From NCBI GenBank assembly GCA_050291935.1, contig JBNKKR010000005.1, forward strand, positions 62,001 through 126,000: a stretch of DNA of 64,000 nucleotides. Direction: 5' to 3'. Positions 9,081-18,412 of this stretch are shown here, one piece after another. The translations under genes were made by a program, and so were the position numbers. Under the pieces are notes generated by a model, which was not told where the DNA came from, made no database searches, and was given only the letters and a program-made list of their open reading frames with translations. Source of the DNA: Desulfocapsa sp050291935. GTDB lineage: Bacteria > Desulfobacterota > Desulfobulbia > Desulfobulbales > Desulfocapsaceae. Position 1 is the first letter of the stretch; every line of letters begins with the position of its first letter.

Positions 9081-9866
9081 ATGTTTTTCCTAAGTCGCCT
9101 CATTGTCGAATTACTTTCACCACTTACCTTTGCTCTTCTATTATTATGTTTTAGTTTGTTATGTTATCTCTTACGACGGCGGTCAGCAGGGATATTTTTT
9201 CAAATTGTTGGACTTTTGATTATATTGATTTCAGGCTATGGTATCGGTGCTAAAAAATACCTTTTTTCCCTTGAAAATCGATACCAACCGTTTGCTATTG
9301 AAAATATTTCTTCAGATACACAAAAAGAAATAGGTTATGTGGTGGTGTTGGGGGCCGGGCATGTTTCAGATTCACGGCTACCAGTGACAAGTCAGGTTGG
9401 AGGGAGTTCTCTCTATCGTTTGGTTGAGGGAATCAGGGTATCTAAAAGTTTACCAGGGAGCGTCTTAATTCTCAGTGGTGGTATTGGTTATGATCCGGTG
9501 CCCAACGCTGAGGTGGTGGCTGAGGTAGCTACTATCTTAGGGCTTGATTCAAAATCCATAATCATTGAGAACAGACCTCGTGATACAGAGGAGGAGGCGG
9601 ATTTTCTAAAACCGCTACTCCACGAAAAACCGTTTATATTGGTTACGTCTGCAGCTCATATGGCAAGGGCCATGGATATTTTTTTGCAACGTGGAATGTC
9701 TCCAATTGCAGCGCCAACCGATTATATAATAAAACAACATCTTAACGCACCTGCAGGGGATTTGTTTCCTACTACTAACAATATTGCTATTGTAAAACGG
9801 GTGATCTATGAATGGATTGGAACAGTATGGATGAAACTAAAGAGAACTATCAGAAGCTCTCCATAA
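9081..9866 (+). CDS. YdcF/ElyC-like DUF218 membrane protein
   Basis: A 261-residue protein from ATG 9081, preceded by AAGG at good spacing; the longer open frame from 9027 overlaps the previous gene and is rejected. Two N-terminal membrane segments (PLTFALLLLCFSLLCYLL and IVGLLIILISGYGIG) precede a DUF218 domain with YVVVLGAGH, LILSGG, the ENRPRDTEEEA segment and VTSAAHMARA. This build matches the ElyC/SanA/YdcF group of envelope proteins; in E. coli ElyC affects peptidoglycan and enterobacterial common antigen at the lipid-carrier level. Here it may balance use of undecaprenyl phosphate during polymer assembly, which is inference. The next GT2 gene overlaps its 3' end. Confidence 0.8.
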   Translation: MFFLSRLIVELLSPLTFALLLLCFSLLCYLLRRRSAGIFFQIVGLLIILISGYGIGAKKYLFSLENRYQPFAIENISSDTQKEIGYVVVLGAGHVSDSRLPVTSQVGGSSLYRLVEGIRVSKSLPGSVLILSGGIGYDPVPNAEVVAEVATILGLDSKSIIIENRPRDTEEEADFLKPLLHEKPFILVTSAAHMARAMDIFLQRGMSPIAAPTDYIIKQHLNAPAGDLFPTTNNIAIVKRVIYEWIGTVWMKLKRTIRSSP

Positions 9867-10552
9867 TCATACCAGTGTACAACGAACAAAAAACGTTGCA
9901 ACAGGTAATTGATATGATTGCGGCAGTTGAGCTGCCTTTGAAAAAAGAAATTGTATTGGTGGATGACTACTCAACGGATGGAAGTCGTGAGTTAATAGAG
10001 AGTGGAATCCAAATTGAAGGGGAGCAACTGGTTAAAGTTTTCCATAGTGTAAATCAGGGAAAGGGAGCTGCTCTTCGTTCCGGATTCAAGGCTGCAACGG
10101 GAGATATTGTATTAATTCAGGATGCTGATTTGGAGTATAATCCGCAAGAATATCATAGGCTTTTAGCGCCAATTATTGATGGCCGTGCAGATGTCGTATA
10201 TGGGTCACGTTTTGTTGGATCTGATGCCCATCGTGTACATCTTTTTTGGCATATGGTGGGCAACAGGATACTAACCTTAGCATCCAATATGTTGACTAAC
10301 CTTAATTTGACGGACATGGAAACATGTTACAAAGTATTTCGAAAACCCATACTGGATACCATTAGCATTTGTGAAAATAGATTTGGATTTGAACCTGAGA
10401 TTACAGCAAAAATTGCAAAGCAACGATGTAAGATATATGAAGTTGGCATTTCGTATAATGGCCGCTCTTATGAGGAAGGAAAAAAGATAGGGTGGAAAGA
10501 TGGTGTCAGGGCTTTTTGGTGTATTGTAAAGTATAATATGCTGCGCTATTAA
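9827..10552 (+). CDS. GT2 glycosyltransferase, dolichyl-phosphate sugar synthase type
   Basis: About 241 residues from ATG 9827 (GGAA just upstream); ATG 9812, five codons earlier, is also possible. Either way it overlaps the DUF218 gene by 40-55 bases. The GT-A core shows IIIPVYNEQKTL, VLVDDYSTDGS, GKGAALRSGF, LIQDADLEYNP (metal site) and the family box TDMETCYKVF. It lacks a membrane tail. By family it should make a polyprenyl-phosphate sugar or act on a lipid-linked acceptor. It is one of three such proteins in the window (others at 6240 and 47065), so at least part of the glycan chemistry probably uses lipid-phosphate donors. Confidence 0.84.
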   Translation: MDETKENYQKLSIIIPVYNEQKTLQQVIDMIAAVELPLKKEIVLVDDYSTDGSRELIESGIQIEGEQLVKVFHSVNQGKGAALRSGFKAATGDIVLIQDADLEYNPQEYHRLLAPIIDGRADVVYGSRFVGSDAHRVHLFWHMVGNRILTLASNMLTNLNLTDMETCYKVFRKPILDTISICENRFGFEPEITAKIAKQRCKIYEVGISYNGRSYEEGKKIGWKDGVRAFWCIVKYNMLRY

Positions 10553-10606
10553 TTGCCCTTATGGCCCCAAAAAAGGTGTTAAGGCATGGGGAGTTAAGGA
10601 CTGAAA

Positions 10607-11572
10607 ATGGAAGACTATAACATTAAAAAAAGAGTATTAGTTACTGGCGGAGCAGGTTTTTTGGGTTCACATCTTTGTGAAAAACTGCTTGACCAAGGAG
10701 CAGAAGTACTTTGTCTTGATAACTATTTTACTGGGACAAAACGAAACATTCAAGCGCTTCTTCATAACCCCTCTTTTGAGCTACTCCGTCATGATGTGAC
10801 GTTTCCTTTGTATGTTGAGGTTGATGAAATCTACAATTTGGCCTGTCCTGCCTCTCCTATTCATTATCAGCATGATCCTGTGCAGACAACCAAAACTTCT
10901 GTGCATGGGGCAATTAATATGCTAGGCCTTGCAAAGCGTGTACGAGCTAAGATATTTCAGGCATCCACAAGTGAGGTGTATGGAGATCCGGAAGTTCATC
11001 CTCAAGTGGAGACCTACTGGGGGCACGTGAATCCGACGGGGATTCGCTCCTGTTACGATGAGGGGAAACGTTGTGCGGAAACGCTGTTCTTCGATTATCA
11101 CCGCCAGCATAATCTTCGAATAAAGATTGGACGATTGTTTAACACCTATGGTCCCAGGATGCATCCCAATGACGGTCGGGTTGTCTCCAACTTTATTGTT
11201 CAGGCTCTAAAAGGCATTCCCATTACAGTGTATGGTAATGGCTCCCAGACACGCTCTTTCTGTTATGTTGATGATTTGATAGAGTTAATGGTGTTGTTTA
11301 TGAACAGTGATGATGATTTTACTGGGCCCATGAATATGGGGAATCCCAATGAGTTCACGATCCTCCAACTTGCAGAACTTGTGACGGAGATGATTAGTTC
11401 GTCATCAGATATTGTGTATAAGGATTTACCAGCGGACGATCCGAAGCAGCGGAGTGCTGATATCTCCCTTGCGAAAAACAAATTAGGTTGGGAACCGACT
11501 ACCCAACTAGAAGAAGGGCTTCGGTATGCAATTGATTATTTTGATAATTTATTGTCGGAGGGCTGGAAGTAA
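10607..11572 (+). CDS. uxs: UDP-glucuronate decarboxylase (UDP-xylose synthase)
   Basis: A 321-residue SDR-fold enzyme. The Rossmann motif TGGAGFLGS sits at residues 13-21, TSEVYGDPEVHPQ at 121-133 gives the catalytic Ser/Thr and Glu, and Y150-x3-K154 is the catalytic pair (CYDEGKR). NTYGPRMHPNDGRVVSNF and SQTRSFCYVDDL are typical of UXS. It converts UDP-glucuronate to UDP-xylose in the cytosol with bound NAD. The length matches soluble bacterial UXS. UDP-glucose dehydrogenase, which supplies the substrate, is not in the window. The gene ends an operon segment, since a strong hairpin terminator follows within 50 bases. The polymer or an adjacent glycan probably contains xylose. Confidence 0.9.
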   Translation: MEDYNIKKRVLVTGGAGFLGSHLCEKLLDQGAEVLCLDNYFTGTKRNIQALLHNPSFELLRHDVTFPLYVEVDEIYNLACPASPIHYQHDPVQTTKTSVHGAINMLGLAKRVRAKIFQASTSEVYGDPEVHPQVETYWGHVNPTGIRSCYDEGKRCAETLFFDYHRQHNLRIKIGRLFNTYGPRMHPNDGRVVSNFIVQALKGIPITVYGNGSQTRSFCYVDDLIELMVLFMNSDDDFTGPMNMGNPNEFTILQLAELVTEMISSSSDIVYKDLPADDPKQRSADISLAKNKLGWEPTTQLEEGLRYAIDYFDNLLSEGWK

Positions 11573-11618
11573 GAAAATGTGAGAAGAAACAATATATCGG
11601 ACACACTGATGCTAGAGT

Positions 11619-11686
11619 AGAGTGTTGAAAACTACACCTGAAAAATTTGATTTCAGAAGTAATTTTCAGCACTCTTTTATTTTTTA
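11619..11686 (+). terminator. Rho-independent terminator after UDP-xylose synthase gene
   Basis: A 13-bp stem (11619-11631 with 11663-11675, one G-U pair) encloses a second 6-bp stem (CTGAAA 11638-11643 with TTTCAG 11651-11656) and is followed by a T-rich tract (TTTATTTTTT). It probably separates the upstream operon from the GT2 run starting at 11702. Confidence 0.6.
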
Positions 11687-11701
11687 AAAAAGGTTTTTAA
11701 A

Positions 11702-12973
11702 GTGGTATCAGCAAAATATGATCAATTTCCCGACCATGCACCCATGGTTACGGTCGTTATTCCCTGTTACAATCAGGGGGCATACCTTCAGGCAACAGTT
11801 GATTCTGTTTTAAAGCAGACCCATTCGAATATTGAAATAGTTGTCGTTAATGATGGTTCAGATGACGAACATACCTTATCTGTTTTTCAAATCTTGGAAA
11901 GACAAAATGTTCCGGTGCTCCATACTGCAAATCAGGGACTTGCTGCGGCGAGAAACAACGGGATCAATATAGCTCGGGGAGAGTTTATTCTTCCACTTGA
12001 TGCCGACGATTTGATTGGAGAGTTGTACGTTGAGAAGGCAGTGGCAGTGTTTGAAAAAGATCCTTCAATTGGGATTGTGTATTGCAAGGCAAAGCTATTT
12101 GGTGCTGTTGAAACGGAGTGGTTGCTTCCTCCCTATTCCTTGGAAAAGATGCTTTTTGATAATGTGATATTTTGTTCCGCATTATTTCGAAAAGCGGATT
12201 GGGAGGCTGTTGGTGGCTATGATACAGCCATGGTGTACGGCTGGGAGGATTATGAATTTTGGCTGTCTCTTATTGAACTTGGACGTGGTGTGTATCAGAT
12301 ACCGGAGATCTTTTTCTTTTATCGGGTTGCCTCCGATTCGATGGTACGAAGCAAGAAACGATCTGAAAAAGTTGCCATGTTCAAACGCATTTTTGAACGA
12401 CATCAGCAGTTGTATGCAGACAATATAGAGATATGGATCAACGCCCTTCTGGATATTAATGAAAAATATTATAGCAGCAAGCTCTATGTTGATACCGGTG
12501 AGGGTATAAGTGAACAGAATTGCCTTAGTCGGAAAGTGGATCAAGGGACCGCTGAGATACACTTTGTAGTGAAAGATTTTAAAAATATACAAAGCATTCG
12601 TTTTGATCCAGTGGATGCTCCTGCAGTTGTTGAAATTTTTGAAATCAGGTTTGTTGATAACAAGGGGGGGGCACAGATTGTTGCAGTATCTTCAGATAAT
12701 GCAATGGGAAGGGAAGGTGCAAAGATGTATTTTGCAAGCCATGATGCCAACTGCTTTTTTGATGTAAGCGAAGAACAGTTACAGGATCTTGCAACCATAA
12801 CCGTAAAACTGAGTTTTTTGGCATTGGAAGCGGACGCTCTTAGGCAGATTGTCCAGTGGCAACAACAACAACTTGAAATGGTAGCGGCCCAAAAAAACAT
12901 TTTTCCCGGTGGATTGAAAACCATGGGGAAGGTGATAAAGAGAATTGCGGGTAAAGCTCACCCTGAAGAGTAA
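11702..12973 (+). CDS. GT2 glycosyltransferase with C-terminal beta-sandwich module
   Basis: A 423-residue protein starting at GTG 11702 behind AAAAAGG (eight-base spacing). Residues ~15-230 are an inverting GT2 domain: VVIPCYNQGAYL, VVVNDGSDD, GLAAARNNGI, PLDADDLIG (metal site) and the acceptor segment YGWEDYEFWLSL. From about residue 257 it changes to a beta-rich module with LYVDTGEGISEQN and IRFDPVDAPAVVEI, then an amphipathic coil (LRQIVQWQQQQLEM). The same kind of module seems to occur in the membrane proteins at 18413 and 44317. Such modules may hold the glycan substrate, but no function is proven. The next gene starts 49 bases downstream. The sugar is unknown. Confidence 0.85.
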   Translation: MVSAKYDQFPDHAPMVTVVIPCYNQGAYLQATVDSVLKQTHSNIEIVVVNDGSDDEHTLSVFQILERQNVPVLHTANQGLAAARNNGINIARGEFILPLDADDLIGELYVEKAVAVFEKDPSIGIVYCKAKLFGAVETEWLLPPYSLEKMLFDNVIFCSALFRKADWEAVGGYDTAMVYGWEDYEFWLSLIELGRGVYQIPEIFFFYRVASDSMVRSKKRSEKVAMFKRIFERHQQLYADNIEIWINALLDINEKYYSSKLYVDTGEGISEQNCLSRKVDQGTAEIHFVVKDFKNIQSIRFDPVDAPAVVEIFEIRFVDNKGGAQIVAVSSDNAMGREGAKMYFASHDANCFFDVSEEQLQDLATITVKLSFLALEADALRQIVQWQQQQLEMVAAQKNIFPGGLKTMGKVIKRIAGKAHPEE

Positions 12974-13022
12974 TTTTCCAGATTTTAGCAAAACGTATTT
13001 TTTACTCAAGTCATTGTATTTT

Positions 13023-15059
13023 ATGAAAGAAAGTATTAAATATCTTCGCCGGTCACTTGGCTACTATATACGAAATAAGGTGTATCGTACTCTCTTTCAT
13101 TCCGGGCTGTTTTGCGATCTGTATTACAGGGAAAAGGATCTCAATTTACAGGATGCCGACACTACGCTGCTTATTCATTATGTGGATTTTGGTATTGAAG
13201 AGGGGAGGATTCCTTCACCATTCTTTGATCTGTCATTTTATACAGAACATTATGATGTCCCAGACAATATCGATCCTTTTCTTCACTATGTTACAACCGG
13301 GATTGAAAAAAATTATAAACCTTGCAGTTGGTTTGACCCAATATTTTATAAACAGCACTATTTACATTCAGCTTTTCCTGCGGGCTCAGCCTTGCAACAT
13401 TACAACAAAAAAGGTTGGCAACAGGGCTTATATCCCAATAGGGAGTTGTTTGCTCTACCGGTAAAGCCCCTTATTTCCATTCTAATTCCTGTTTTTAACG
13501 CTTCAGTCCATCAACTCAACGACTGCATCTTTTCTGTTATTTATCAATCCTATCCTCGCTGGGAACTCTGTTTGGTGGATGATTGCAGTACAAATGATGA
13601 CGTACGTCCATTGCTGGAACGCTGGGCAGCGGTGGATAGGCGGATTAAAGTTGACTTTTTACCTACAAACAGTGGGATTTCTGCTGCAACAAATAGAGCG
13701 GCGGAATTAGCCACAGGAGACTATCTGGCTTTTCTTGATAACGATGATGAATTGGCCCCCGAGTGTTTTTCTACCATTGTTAAGAACATTAATAAAGAGA
13801 ATGCTGAGCTGTATTATACAGATGAAAATCTGGTAAATGATGACAATAAAGTAGTTGGTGTCTTTTATAAACCTGACTTTAACCCCGAACTCCTTTTGAG
13901 CCATAATTATGTCACCCATCTTGTGGTGGCCAAAACAACGTTATTTGAGAAGGTCGGCGGCTTTGACAGCGAAAAAGATGGAGCGCAGGATTTTGATTTA
14001 TTTCTGAAAATGTCTGAGAAGGCAGCAGGTATTGTCCATATTCCTCAAATATTGTACCACTGGCGTGCCACCGCATCTTCAACATCCATTGACCATTCGC
14101 AGAAAAGCTATGCAAATGAGGCAGGGCGAAAAAGTGTTGTTGATGCCCTGCAACGACGTGGGATCCAAGGACGAGCCGATTTCACCGATTGGAAATTTTA
14201 TTATACGGCAAGAAGGTGTGTCGAAGAACAGCCACTTATTTCTGTGGTGCTTTTTCATTCTCAGCATGTTGAACTTGTTCATTGTTTACAACATCTTCTT
14301 GAAAACAGCTTTTATCCCTCTCTTGAAATCATTCTGCTGCAAGGAGCCGAATTTTTAGCTGATAATGGTATTGAACATGGGGAACAAGTCATATCGATTA
14401 CCCAACTACTGGAAAAAGAGAGCATACCGGCGAGTTTGAATCATGCGGTAAAACAGTGTAGTGGAGAGTATATTGTTTTTCTTAATGCTGCTATTCGAGT
14501 TTGTAACAGAAACTGGCTGAGTAGATTTTTGGAATATTTCAGCGAAAAAAATGTAGCAATGGTTGGCGGGGAACTCATCTCAGAAAAACCCAAATATGCC
14601 GTTAGCAGAGTACCCGATATAAATAATCATTCTGTGGGTTACTATACGCAATTTTTACAAGACTGTTCCAGGCATCTTAATGGCTTACGTTGGCCGCAAA
14701 ATGTTTGTTCCCTGTCTTGGAATTTGGTAATGGTTGATCGGAAAAAGTTTGTGGAAGTGGGCGGCTTTGATGAAAAACGATTTCCGGACCTTTTTGCCGA
14801 TACGGATCTTTGTTTTCGATTGTATGAGGCTGGATATAATCTTGTGTATACACCTTTGGTTAGCGGTGAGCTGCTGGAACTTGATGCTGATGATGGGGAG
14901 CAACAATTGGAACAGGAGTCTTTTCATGCCAAAAAACAGTTTCAAAAAAGATGGAGACGCTTTTTGCTCAATGGTGATCCTTACTATAATTACGGGGTGC
15001 TAAAAGAGGCCGGTATTGGACTTGATGCATTTAAGAAGTGGTATGCGGGAGTGGATTGA
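13023..15059 (+). CDS. Large protein with two GT2 domains and N-terminal FDxxFY repeats
   Basis: 678 residues from ATG 13023; the open frame extends to TTG 12945 inside the previous gene, which is unlikely. Residues ~25-140 hold tandem repeats of a motif like FDLSFYTEHY / WFDPIFYKQHY with HYV..G and HYNKKGW spacing, seen N-terminal to glycosyltransferases of rhamnan/capsule loci. A first GT2 domain follows (ISILIPVFNA, CLVDDCSTND, FLDNDDELAP, GAQDFDLFLKM). A second, weaker GT2-like domain covers about 400-660 (ISVVLFHSQ, IVFLNAAIRV, VEVGGFDEKRFPDLFADTD). The second domain lacks a clear DxD, so it may be inactive or structural. A bifunctional or processive transferase is possible. The ribosome site is weak. 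Confidence 0.82.
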   Translation: MKESIKYLRRSLGYYIRNKVYRTLFHSGLFCDLYYREKDLNLQDADTTLLIHYVDFGIEEGRIPSPFFDLSFYTEHYDVPDNIDPFLHYVTTGIEKNYKPCSWFDPIFYKQHYLHSAFPAGSALQHYNKKGWQQGLYPNRELFALPVKPLISILIPVFNASVHQLNDCIFSVIYQSYPRWELCLVDDCSTNDDVRPLLERWAAVDRRIKVDFLPTNSGISAATNRAAELATGDYLAFLDNDDELAPECFSTIVKNINKENAELYYTDENLVNDDNKVVGVFYKPDFNPELLLSHNYVTHLVVAKTTLFEKVGGFDSEKDGAQDFDLFLKMSEKAAGIVHIPQILYHWRATASSTSIDHSQKSYANEAGRKSVVDALQRRGIQGRADFTDWKFYYTARRCVEEQPLISVVLFHSQHVELVHCLQHLLENSFYPSLEIILLQGAEFLADNGIEHGEQVISITQLLEKESIPASLNHAVKQCSGEYIVFLNAAIRVCNRNWLSRFLEYFSEKNVAMVGGELISEKPKYAVSRVPDINNHSVGYYTQFLQDCSRHLNGLRWPQNVCSLSWNLVMVDRKKFVEVGGFDEKRFPDLFADTDLCFRLYEAGYNLVYTPLVSGELLELDADDGEQQLEQESFHAKKQFQKRWRRFLLNGDPYYNYGVLKEAGIGLDAFKKWYAGVD

Positions 15060-15166
15060 AAAGAACGGAAAACTTGTCGAATTAAAAGCTTTACAGTATG
15101 GTGTTTCTGCAATAGTATCGCGTGCCAGTCTTTGTTGCCAATAATTCTCAAAATTGATCAGCCATT

Positions 15167-16072
15167 GTGAAAGTTTCCGTTGTTATTCCCGCATATAACC
15201 ATGAATTATTTATTGGCCCGGCCATTGAAAGCGTTCTTGGGCAAACGCTGCAGGATTTTGAGCTGATAATTGTCAATGATGGTTCAACCGATGGTACAGA
15301 GGATGTTATAAAAGGCTATTCCGATCCCCGAATACGTTATTTCTATCAGGAAAATCAAGACGCCTTTAATACCATAAACCGAGGTGTCGGCCTCGCAACT
15401 GGTGAATATATCTCCATTTTAAATTCCGATGATATCTACGCTGTGGATCGGCTGCAGCGACTTGTTGCGGTGCAGCAAAAGACAGGCGCGCACTGTTTGT
15501 TTACCGATGTGATCCCCATTTCAGATGCAGGTGTTGAATTTACCGATCCAGCATTTGGCTGGAATGTATGGCACCAAAAAAATCGTACTTTTTTCAAAAA
15601 GACACAAGATTTATATACAGCATTTTTGAAGGGTAATTTTATGGTTACCACCTCAAATTTGTTTATGACCCAAGACGCAGCAAAGACGGTCGGGCAATTC
15701 TGTTCACTTCGTTATTTGCATGACTATGATTTTATTTTTAGAATGATGCTCGCCTTTCCTCAAGGGGTGCACTATCTGGATGATGCCAAACTCCTCTATT
15801 ACCGGATCCACGACGGCAATACCTTGGGCGAAGCTGCGATCATTGGAAGAGAACAGGATCAGGAACTGATCACCAAATATATGTTGGCCAAGATTCCTGA
15901 AGAGCTGAAACAGTATGTCTTATCTGGGGCGGATAGGTTGCAGGAGTTGCAACAGGAGTTACATGATGTCCGCAATAGTTTGGCCGCAGGCCGTGAGCCA
16001 AGTGTGAGAGAGAGTTTTGCCGGATTTGTAAAAGCACTACAATATAAACTTGGGAAAAAGCTTAAACGATGA
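15167..16072 (+). CDS. GT2 glycosyltransferase
   Basis: A 301-residue inverting GT2 enzyme starting at GTG 15167 (MKVSVVIPAYNHELF), with no strong ribosome site. Core motifs are IIVNDGSTDGT, GVGLATGEYI, ILNSDDIYAVD (metal site) and YLHDYDFIFRM. The C-terminal third is a helical tail (RLQELQQELHDVRNSL) ending in a basic stretch (GKKLKR) that could attach it to the membrane. The stop overlaps the ATG of the HAD-like gene by four bases (ATGA), so the two products are probably made together and may act on the same glycan. The 107 bases before it hold no gene that I can see. Confidence 0.86.
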   Translation: MKVSVVIPAYNHELFIGPAIESVLGQTLQDFELIIVNDGSTDGTEDVIKGYSDPRIRYFYQENQDAFNTINRGVGLATGEYISILNSDDIYAVDRLQRLVAVQQKTGAHCLFTDVIPISDAGVEFTDPAFGWNVWHQKNRTFFKKTQDLYTAFLKGNFMVTTSNLFMTQDAAKTVGQFCSLRYLHDYDFIFRMMLAFPQGVHYLDDAKLLYYRIHDGNTLGEAAIIGREQDQELITKYMLAKIPEELKQYVLSGADRLQELQQELHDVRNSLAAGREPSVRESFAGFVKALQYKLGKKLKR

Positions 16073-18126
16073 AGATACCCAAGTACTATTCCCTATCATC
16101 CCTGATTAAGGCAGGGAGGGAAATTGCCCCTTTGGTTGATGTTGTAACTTTTGATCTTTTCGATACGCTGCTTATCCGCAGAATACATGACCCTGATCTA
16201 ATCAAACTACCTGTTGCACGCTATGTCGCCAAGATGGCTAGTAAAATGGGCTTGTCCTGGACCAAAATGCAGGTTCAGGAGTTGCGTGATACCATTGAAG
16301 CCAGGCATCGCCAAGAGACGGGGAAATCATTTGATGATCACGAAGCCTGTTATCCACGCTATATGCAGGAGATGCTTACGGAGATATTTCCAAGCGATGC
16401 CGATATCGACACTCTCTACCAGAAAGTTGTGGAGTATGAAATCAAAATGGAAAATTCCATGCTGGTTCCCCGTGGAGAACTTGTTGACTGGCTCCGGGAA
16501 CTCCGTAAGCAGAAGAAAAGGATATATATTGTCTCTGATATTTATCTCCCCGCAATCTATTTAAAACAACTTGTTAAACATGCCGGGTTCCTGGATCTTG
16601 TGGATGATGTTATCTCTTCTGCAGACACCTTTTTGGCCAAGGCATCGGGGAATGGATTTCCCCTTTTGCAAGAAAAGTATAGCCTCGATCCAAAACGATG
16701 GCTTCACGTGGGTGACAACCCCATTTCAGATGGTTTACGTCCCCTTGAATTTGGGATAAAGGCTCTGGTTCTCCATGATTCTGAGGAGCACAGACGTAAA
16801 TCCATTATCCGCAGGATGGTTAATTATAGTGCGGGACGGCCATTCTGGCGGGGTCGTGCATTACAGCAGCTGATGCTTCCCCTTGAATATGAGAATGTCA
16901 AGCGTGACCCTCTGTATGTGGAAGGATATAGTTTTTTAGGACCAATCTTAGGCTCATTTATTCAATCTGTTGCCGCAAAGTGTAAGGAAAAAAGGATTAG
17001 CAAGATCTTTTTCCTCTCAAGGGAGGGGTGGACTTTTAAGAAATATTGGGAAGCTGCAACTCCATACCTCTTTCCCGAAAAAGACCTTCCTGAAACCGAG
17101 TATCTCTATGTAAGCAGAATGGCCCTTGCTGGAGCCAGTTGCGCCTACACGGGACTTACCCAAACCAAAGCGGATATAGTCTTTTTACCCACCGGGAACT
17201 CAGATTTTTTAGATGTTTGTCGGGTGTTTTCCCTTGATCCCAAGCCCTTTGTGTCCCACCTGGCCCGATATGAGCTCACCGAAACCACCACCCTTGGCCA
17301 TATGCATCAAGGTTATGAGCAACACAATAGGGAACGATTTAATGCGTTGATTGTGGATGAATCTTTCCAAGATGAGGTAAAACGACAAACACGTCCTGCC
17401 AATGATGCCTTACAACTCTACCTTGAAGAACTTGGATTCTTCTCCCATAAGGACGTTGCCCTTGTGGATATCGGTTGGCTGGGAACAATACAACGTTTTT
17501 TTTATGATGCCATCGCTCACCGGGAAGATGCTCCCAAATGCCATGGACTGTTGTTTGGCGCAACCAGGGGAATTCCCTTTCCCACAAACGAGAAGAATTT
17601 CATTGAAGGTGTGGTTTATGATAAGAATCGATTTGATTTCGCTGCCTCTTCAATCATGTATACAAGGGACCTTTTTGAAGAGGCGTGCCGTGCACCTCAT
17701 CCCACATTGAATGGCTATAAAAAAACGGTGGATGGCTATGAACTTGTTTTTCGGCAAACTGACGACGCCATTGGCCAGGCCGAAAAGGAACAGGATGAGA
17801 ATTTTGCGCCACTGCAACAGGGGATTTTCGATTCGGCTGCTGCCTTTGGTGCGGCGTCAGCACTACTTGGATATTCCCAAAATGATTATCGTCCCTGGCT
17901 GAACCATCTGATGGTGAGTAAGCTCGCCTTTGCCACAACAAAGGAAATAGAGACGATCAGACACACACACCATCTTGATGATTTTCATGGTACGAAAAAA
18001 GTTGTTAATGCAGCAGCACACCAATCAGATGAGCTATGGCATCTCCCATCGTTTGCACTTCGTTGGAGCCCATTTGTAAGGCTGCGAAGGTATTTAAGAC
18101 ATATGAAGGATCGGCTGAATGGGTAG
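16069..18126 (+). CDS. HAD-superfamily protein with second conserved domain (COG5610-like)
   Basis: 685 residues. The first ~240 form a HAD phosphatase-type domain with all four motifs: D29-L-F-D32-T (I), S156 in YIVSDIYL (II), K191 (III) and GDNPISD at 215-221 (IV). The second half is a separate conserved region with FFLSREGWTFKKYW, YLYVSRMALAGAS and VDIGWLGTIQRFF. Two-domain proteins of this type (predicted HAD hydrolase, COG5610 as I recall) sit beside glycosyltransferases in capsule and O-antigen loci, but their reaction is not known to me. The gene is coupled to the preceding GT2 by an ATGA overlap. Phosphate removal from, or addition to, a sugar is plausible given the intact HAD motifs. 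Confidence 0.8.
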   Translation: MKIPKYYSLSSLIKAGREIAPLVDVVTFDLFDTLLIRRIHDPDLIKLPVARYVAKMASKMGLSWTKMQVQELRDTIEARHRQETGKSFDDHEACYPRYMQEMLTEIFPSDADIDTLYQKVVEYEIKMENSMLVPRGELVDWLRELRKQKKRIYIVSDIYLPAIYLKQLVKHAGFLDLVDDVISSADTFLAKASGNGFPLLQEKYSLDPKRWLHVGDNPISDGLRPLEFGIKALVLHDSEEHRRKSIIRRMVNYSAGRPFWRGRALQQLMLPLEYENVKRDPLYVEGYSFLGPILGSFIQSVAAKCKEKRISKIFFLSREGWTFKKYWEAATPYLFPEKDLPETEYLYVSRMALAGASCAYTGLTQTKADIVFLPTGNSDFLDVCRVFSLDPKPFVSHLARYELTETTTLGHMHQGYEQHNRERFNALIVDESFQDEVKRQTRPANDALQLYLEELGFFSHKDVALVDIGWLGTIQRFFYDAIAHREDAPKCHGLLFGATRGIPFPTNEKNFIEGVVYDKNRFDFAASSIMYTRDLFEEACRAPHPTLNGYKKTVDGYELVFRQTDDAIGQAEKEQDENFAPLQQGIFDSAAAFGAASALLGYSQNDYRPWLNHLMVSKLAFATTKEIETIRHTHHLDDFHGTKKVVNAAAHQSDELWHLPSFALRWSPFVRLRRYLRHMKDRLNG

Positions 18127-18379
18127 TACACGTGGTAGAAAAAGAGTGATGAATACAGGTTTTGATCTTTGTTCCAATCCATTGCACCGGGTTGCAAAAC
18201 ATTACTTCCTTGGTCGCTTTATTCCCCACGGCAGCAACCAAGGGGGAGGGGGAGTAAAGTGTCTACTTGTCCTTTGGGTGAGTTGCTATTTTGGTCGTCC
18301 CTTATTCTGGTTTGCTACACGGTTTCAAAGGGCTGCAAATCTCTTATTGCAAGTTAGGCAAAGACTTCCATTCTTGTAA
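18119..18379 (+). CDS. Doubtful small open frame in a 286-bp gap
   Basis: The stretch between the HAD gene and the DUF2142-like gene holds one open frame of 86 codons (ATG 18119, or ATG 18149 after AAAGAGTG). The product would be basic, with a central hydrophobic patch (CLLVLWVSCYFGRPLFWF). An overlapping frame (18169-18357) is equally open, and I recognise no family in either. It could be non-coding or a decayed gene; I record it mainly to account for the gap. Confidence 0.15.
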   Translation: MGSTRGRKRVMNTGFDLCSNPLHRVAKHYFLGRFIPHGSNQGGGGVKCLLVLWVSCYFGRPLFWFATRFQRAANLLLQVRQRLPFL

Positions 18380-18412
18380 AGCCTCTTTTTTACTTATTTT
18401 ATTTGGTGAATA

